A DNA stretch of 64,000 nt. Source: Rutpela maculata. Lineage: Eukaryota; Arthropoda; Insecta; Coleoptera; Cerambycidae. Positions within the stretch are counted from its first letter, which is position 1, and each line of letters starts with the position of its first letter. A program made the translations under genes and the position numbers. The notes beneath the pieces are model-generated. The model made no database searches and had not been told where the DNA came from. It was given only the letters and a program-made list of their open reading frames with translations. The DNA lies in the NCBI GenBank assembly GCA_936432065.2, contig OW386289.2:13873077-13937076 (forward strand), in the 5' to 3' direction. Positions 59,816 through 64,000 of the stretch are shown here, piece after piece.

Positions 59816-60397
59816 CATAACGTGGCACACTGTGCTTCCAACAGTTGAACTGAGTGTATCTTTATAATATTGTGCTCATTTTAGTTTAATTTCACTGATA
59901 AATAAAGATTTTTTCAAATTATTAATTAATTACTTTAATTTAAAATAAAATTATTTATTGATAAGAGGTAAGTTAAGCCATTTGTATTGATCTTTTTTCT
60001 GTCTTTTTATTTCTGTTAGAAAATACGTACGTTTTTATACACGTGTAAAGAAAGATAAATTTCAAATACGTTTAAATTGAAATGTTAAGTTGAATTATGT
60101 ATATTTTAAGTGACGTACGTATATGAACAATATACAGCATCATTACTTATATGTAATATATACAAAACTTAAATATTAAAGAATATTTAGTGAATATATA
60201 ATTTTGAAATTAGCTGTCAATGTTTAAATATTTCGTTAAATTTAGTTAAATTCAAAATTTTATTTTGCTTCAGAAAGTTAATATTTAAAATTTGTTAATT
60301 AGTTTGAATATAACAGTTTTCAAATATTGATTTCAAAATATTTACTTATTATTTACAGTATACAGAAGTTGTTAAATTGTACAATAAATATAAAATA

Positions 60398-63300
60398 ATG
60401 GATCTAGAAGAAACAAATCAAGCCAGGTAAATTTAATATTATTATATTATTACTACTTCATTTATTCTTGTATAATTAATATTAATTTAATTTTTTCTAT
60501 TGGTCAATGTAATATTAAGTTTGTTTTTTTGCTGATGTTTTTATGTTTAATTGTGTAAGGTATATTAAATTTTTTAATTTCTTACAGTTCGCATGAATCT
60601 GAGGAAGAACACTTGTGTCCGATTTGTGACAAGGCTATTGAACCTGAAGCAGCAAATGTTATTAAACAGAGAGGTATTCAAACATTGATTAGAGCCAGCC
60701 GAGAGAGAAAGGATAAAAAGCATGTTTTATTTGAAAAAATGAACGAGGCGAAGGTTCATAAATATTGTCAAAGCAGCTACGTCCGTCAATGCAACATCGG
60801 CGCCGCTGCTAAAAGAGCTACCGAGTCAAACTCAAGTTGGAGGAGGGCAGTATCTAAGGGAAGAAGCTTCAATTATTCAAAATGCTGCTTTTATTGTGGT
60901 GAGATAGTCAGACAGGATTCTTCTAAATGTAGAACAGTTAAAAAAAAAGTACTATTGATGCTGTTTTTGAAAAACTTAAAGGTCATACAGATAATTATTA
61001 TAAAGAAATAGATGCACGTATTCGAAATTTGTGCGATGTGACCGATGAATATTTTGAAAAAAACACTATTCTTTATCATAAGTCGTGTCAGAATAAAATG
61101 TATGCTTATAAACCTGTTAACTTGTGCGACAGTAATTTAAGTGATAATATGAATGCAATCCTTGAATTTGCTATTAATTATATTCTTGATAATGAATCTA
61201 TTTCACAATTTTCGTTAAAAGAAATTGTAAATAAATTTAAAGCTGAGACAACTATTATCGATTATGAAGAACCTAGATTAGAACGCATTATCCATCAATT
61301 AGAAAATCATTTTGGAGAAGAAATAATTACTTATCGATTTGAAAAAGCTAGAGATTATTTGATTTGTTATCGTGATACTTTAGGTAAAATACTAGAAGAC
61401 TCTTGGTATGAATCGCGAGAAAAAGATACGTTGAAAGATCGTGAAAGGGTTGTACAAATGGCAGCGCATATTGTATTGCAAGATATTAGAACTCATAAAC
61501 AATTTAACGTTGATGAATATAATTCCCCTAGTAATTTTTTAAATGAAGTTGACGATATACCAAAAACTTTGAAATCGTTTCTAGATATCATAGTAAAAAC
61601 CCATAAAAAAACCAATGAGGAAGGTGTTATTAAGTTAAATAATCAAGTGCTAACATTCGCTCATTTACTTGCTTCTGCTGCTAGGCCGTTATGTTTCAGA
61701 TCTTCGATAAAACTGGGATTAGCAGCATTTATTCATCGCAAATATGGAGTAAAAGACCTCATTAATCTTTTGAGTAACATAGGGTTAACTGCATCCTATA
61801 AAGATGTTGAAGTTTTAGAAAACTCGGTTTTAAATGATCCGGAGAACTATGAAATATTTATTACCAGACGCATATTTACAATTTGTGTTTGACAACGCTG
61901 ATCATAATACTGCAACCATCGATGGTCATCGGACTTTTCATACGATGGGTGGCATTATGACCGTTACTCCTAAAGATGCAGTTAAATCTGGAAAAAATAT
62001 CACTAAAATTAAAAAAAACGAATCTGATTCTTCATATGGTATATTTGGTTTCATTCCTTTAAAAGAATATTATATGAATAAAAGTAGCGGTATAAATAAT
62101 ATGTTTTATAGCGATTTGACCATTGATAATAGCATTATTGATGAAACGTTAACTGTTAACGAGGAAAGTACGATGAATGACGAATCAACTGTAGAGGATG
62201 AATGTAATGATAACGTAGATTTAATATCGAAAAAAATAGCTGAAGTGCGAGAAAAATCTTTCGAAAAATTAAAAATGAAAAGCACAAATATTTTGTGGTT
62301 GTACGGTAAAAACACTGAAAAAAGTACTCCTGGTTGGTTTGGCTTCATGGAAAATTATTATAAATTAAATGATACTTTCGATATTTCCAAAGTTATTCCT
62401 CTGCCGTTTGTTAATGCGCCTCCAACTCAATACAGTACTATTTTCACAGTTTTGATCGAAGCAGCCAAGAAAGCAAAGGCTCACAATCAAAAGAATGTTT
62501 GTGTGACTTTTGATCAGCCTTTATATTGGAAGGCTCGCGATATTCTTGCTTCCATAGATGCAAATAACGATCCGTACAATTTAAAGTCGATAATCCTTAT
62601 ATTAGGTGGATTTCATCTTGCAATGTCTTACATAGGCGGCATGTATTCTATCATGGAAGGGAGTGGGATAAAATAAGCTATTTGCACCATTTATGCGGAA
62701 GGATCCGCTGAAAAAGCTTTAACGGGGCATGCATATGCGAGGGCTGTACGAGCGCACATCCTTATGTATGTAGCTTTAGCTAAAATTATAATGAAAACTA
62801 TCACGTTCACTGAAACAGAAATTAATGTTTTAAAACATAATTTAATAAATGTAGGTATAATTCCATCAGATCGTTTAATGAAGGACCCCGAATGGCTTGA
62901 TATTATAAATAAATTTGAATTAGCTTTATGTGAAATTGAAAAACGTGGGCCAACAAGTAAATTGTGGCTACAGTATTTCCGAATGGTCACGATTTTGTTA
63001 CATTATATTAATGCGCAACGTGCTGGTGATTGGATGGAAACCTTAACTTGTTTAGAATTGATGTTACCGTTCTTCCATGCCTCAGGGCACAATCTATTCG
63101 CAAAAAGCGCTCATGTTTTCTTACAGGACATGAAAGAATTAAAATCAAAGATGGACCCAAATGAATTTAATAGATTAACTTTTAAGGGGTATTTTACTAT
63201 TCGAAGATCGGATAAGTTTTGGGCTGGTGTTTGGTCCGACATGACGATTGAGCAAGTCCTTATGCGCTCAATGAAATGCGTAGGTGGTTTAACCCATGGT

Positions 63301-64000
63301 CGGGGTTTGACTGAATCTGTTATTGCCAAATGGATCGCATGCTCAGTGGCAATGATAGAAGTTTGTAATAATATTGAAAGTTTTTGTGGCGCTTCCTTTT
63401 CCACATCTGAGCAACACGTTGACGCTAGAGTTTCCAGAATATCTCGAGACGCTGAAGATTTAAAAAAAATTGTTGACTTTTTTGCAGAATTTGATCCGTT
63501 TCCATATACCGATGATATCAGATCGATTTATTCTGGTGTAGTAGGGGATGAATCAATTAATTGCCACAAGGCTCACGAGATAGGAATTTCACTTCAATTA
63601 GCTATGAGCACTTGCAATATAGGGGAATTTAAATTTAAAAAAGCTAACAAAGTTAAATCTATAAGAATGGTTTCATCCACCGTTAAAAATAAAAAAAATC
63701 AAGACGTACCGGTAGACCCACTTTTAATTTTCCAGCGTATATCGTTAAATATATTTGAACCAGGTGATTTTAAAAAATTTTTAGAATATGAGCTAGCACC
63801 TTTCCCCCTATCTCTCTTCAATGAAGGTGGTTTGCGAAAAACTAATAAAGCTGCGTTCTATGGTGAATTTAAAGCTCTGGAGCAACAACCGACTTCTTCA
63901 ATTAAAGTGCACGTAATTGACGGAGGGTACTTTTTACATCGAGTGGTATGGAACCAATCAGAAAGTGTAGGAAGTATTCTCTCGAAATATGTATCATATG
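60398..64000 (+). pseudogene. Large TIR-element gene, nearly complete to window end, three lesions
   Basis: Exon 1 is 60398-60426 (MDLEETNQA), followed by an intron to 60587, then one long reading of about 1,140 codons to the window end. Order: Cys/His cluster 1 (HLCPICDKA, then VHKYCQSSY), cluster 2 (CCFYCGE, then YHKSCQNKM), an alpha-rich middle, AARPLCFRSS, then PDAYLQFVFDNADHNTATID then GHRTFHTMGG, LPFVNAPPTQYSTIF, AYARAVRAHILM, LWLQYFRMVTILLHYI, CVGGLTHGRGLTES, FSTSEQHVDARVSRIS, YSGVVGDESINCHKAHEIG, DPLLIFQRISLN, ELAPFPLSLFNEGG, VIDGGYFLHRVVW. Lesions: a frameshift at the A9 run 60940-60948, another at about 61853-61863, and a TAA at 62674-62676 with the same frame open on both sides. 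I know the pattern as a multi-copy uncharacterised family in insect genomes. The function is unknown. The PIN-like part seen at 16-21 kb would follow beyond the window. Confidence 0.8.
60427..60587 (+). other. Intron of the large gene (161 bp)
   Basis: Donor CCAG|GTAAAT at 60427 and acceptor TTTCTTACAG| at 60587. It joins the frame (codon AG|T, serine) so that MDLEETNQA continues into SSHESEEEHLCPIC. An intron shows that this copy is not a processed pseudogene and fits DNA-level mobility. Confidence 0.7.

Overview
The window looks like AT-rich nuclear DNA of an arthropod, most likely an insect with a large, transposon-rich genome. The reasons are a spliceosomal intron at 60427-60587, a tRNA-derived SINE, non-LTR retrotransposons, IS630/Tc1-mariner transposases of insect type, and hAT and other terminal-inverted-repeat (TIR) elements packed almost end to end. 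I find no intact host gene, no rRNA and no functional tRNA. The species cannot be fixed from sequence alone.

Layout. 1-2.4 kb: SINE, family-A repeat, hAT MITE. 2.4-5.2 kb: fold-back element holding a zinc-finger-like gene fragment. 6.1-7.3 kb: Tc1/mariner palindrome. 8.5-10.3 kb: fold-back element. 13.0-22.1 kb: nest of elements around a decayed large gene; a fold-back (F3), a 2.7 kb hAT element with an exact 8-bp target duplication and two further elements inside it, and another fold-back all sit within it. 26.1-27.4 kb: TIR element with a PIN-like gene fragment. 30.6-34.9 kb: three LINE fragments. 35-38.8 kb: two hAT MITEs and a complex fold-back with tandemly repeated arms. 40.2-42.7 kb: inverted dimer of a mariner-like element. 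42.7-45.8 kb: LINE split by two tandem family-A copies. 47.2-49.7 kb: IS630-like transposase broken by a family-A copy and by a hAT MITE at its catalytic-Glu motif. 50.3-53.0 kb: LINE scraps and a 30-bp minisatellite. 53.5-55.7 kb: TIR element with an exact TAG duplication carrying an internally deleted copy of the large gene. 56.1-59.8 kb: hAT element, truncated mariner, second F3 copy. 59.8-64.0 kb: a nearly complete but mutated copy of the large gene, running off the window.

Main observation. One family of long, uncharacterised proteins occurs at least five times (4.0-4.6, 16.1-21.6, 26.3-27.0, 54.1-55.1, 60.4-64.0 kb). Pieced together the order is: N-terminal Cys/His clusters, a central block with a DNADHN motif, a GGLTHGRG region, a C-terminal part that looks like a PIN/FEN1-type nuclease (VVVFDGY, then DDADVL or EEADTK, then SPDTDV, then SGCDTS), and a Cys-rich acidic tail. 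Four copies lie between inverted repeats, and the fifth starts just downstream of an insertion breakpoint that carries the same 8-bp terminus as the 53.5 kb element. I infer that this gene family is the resident gene, perhaps the mobility gene, of long-TIR DNA transposons. This is a hypothesis. Every copy here is broken by frameshifts, stops or deletions.

A second recurrent structure is a nested double hairpin with a conserved ACGAGCCGAAGGC-like core and locus-specific stems, seen at about 3.0, 12.1 and 30.1 kb, with a looser example at 25.0 kb.
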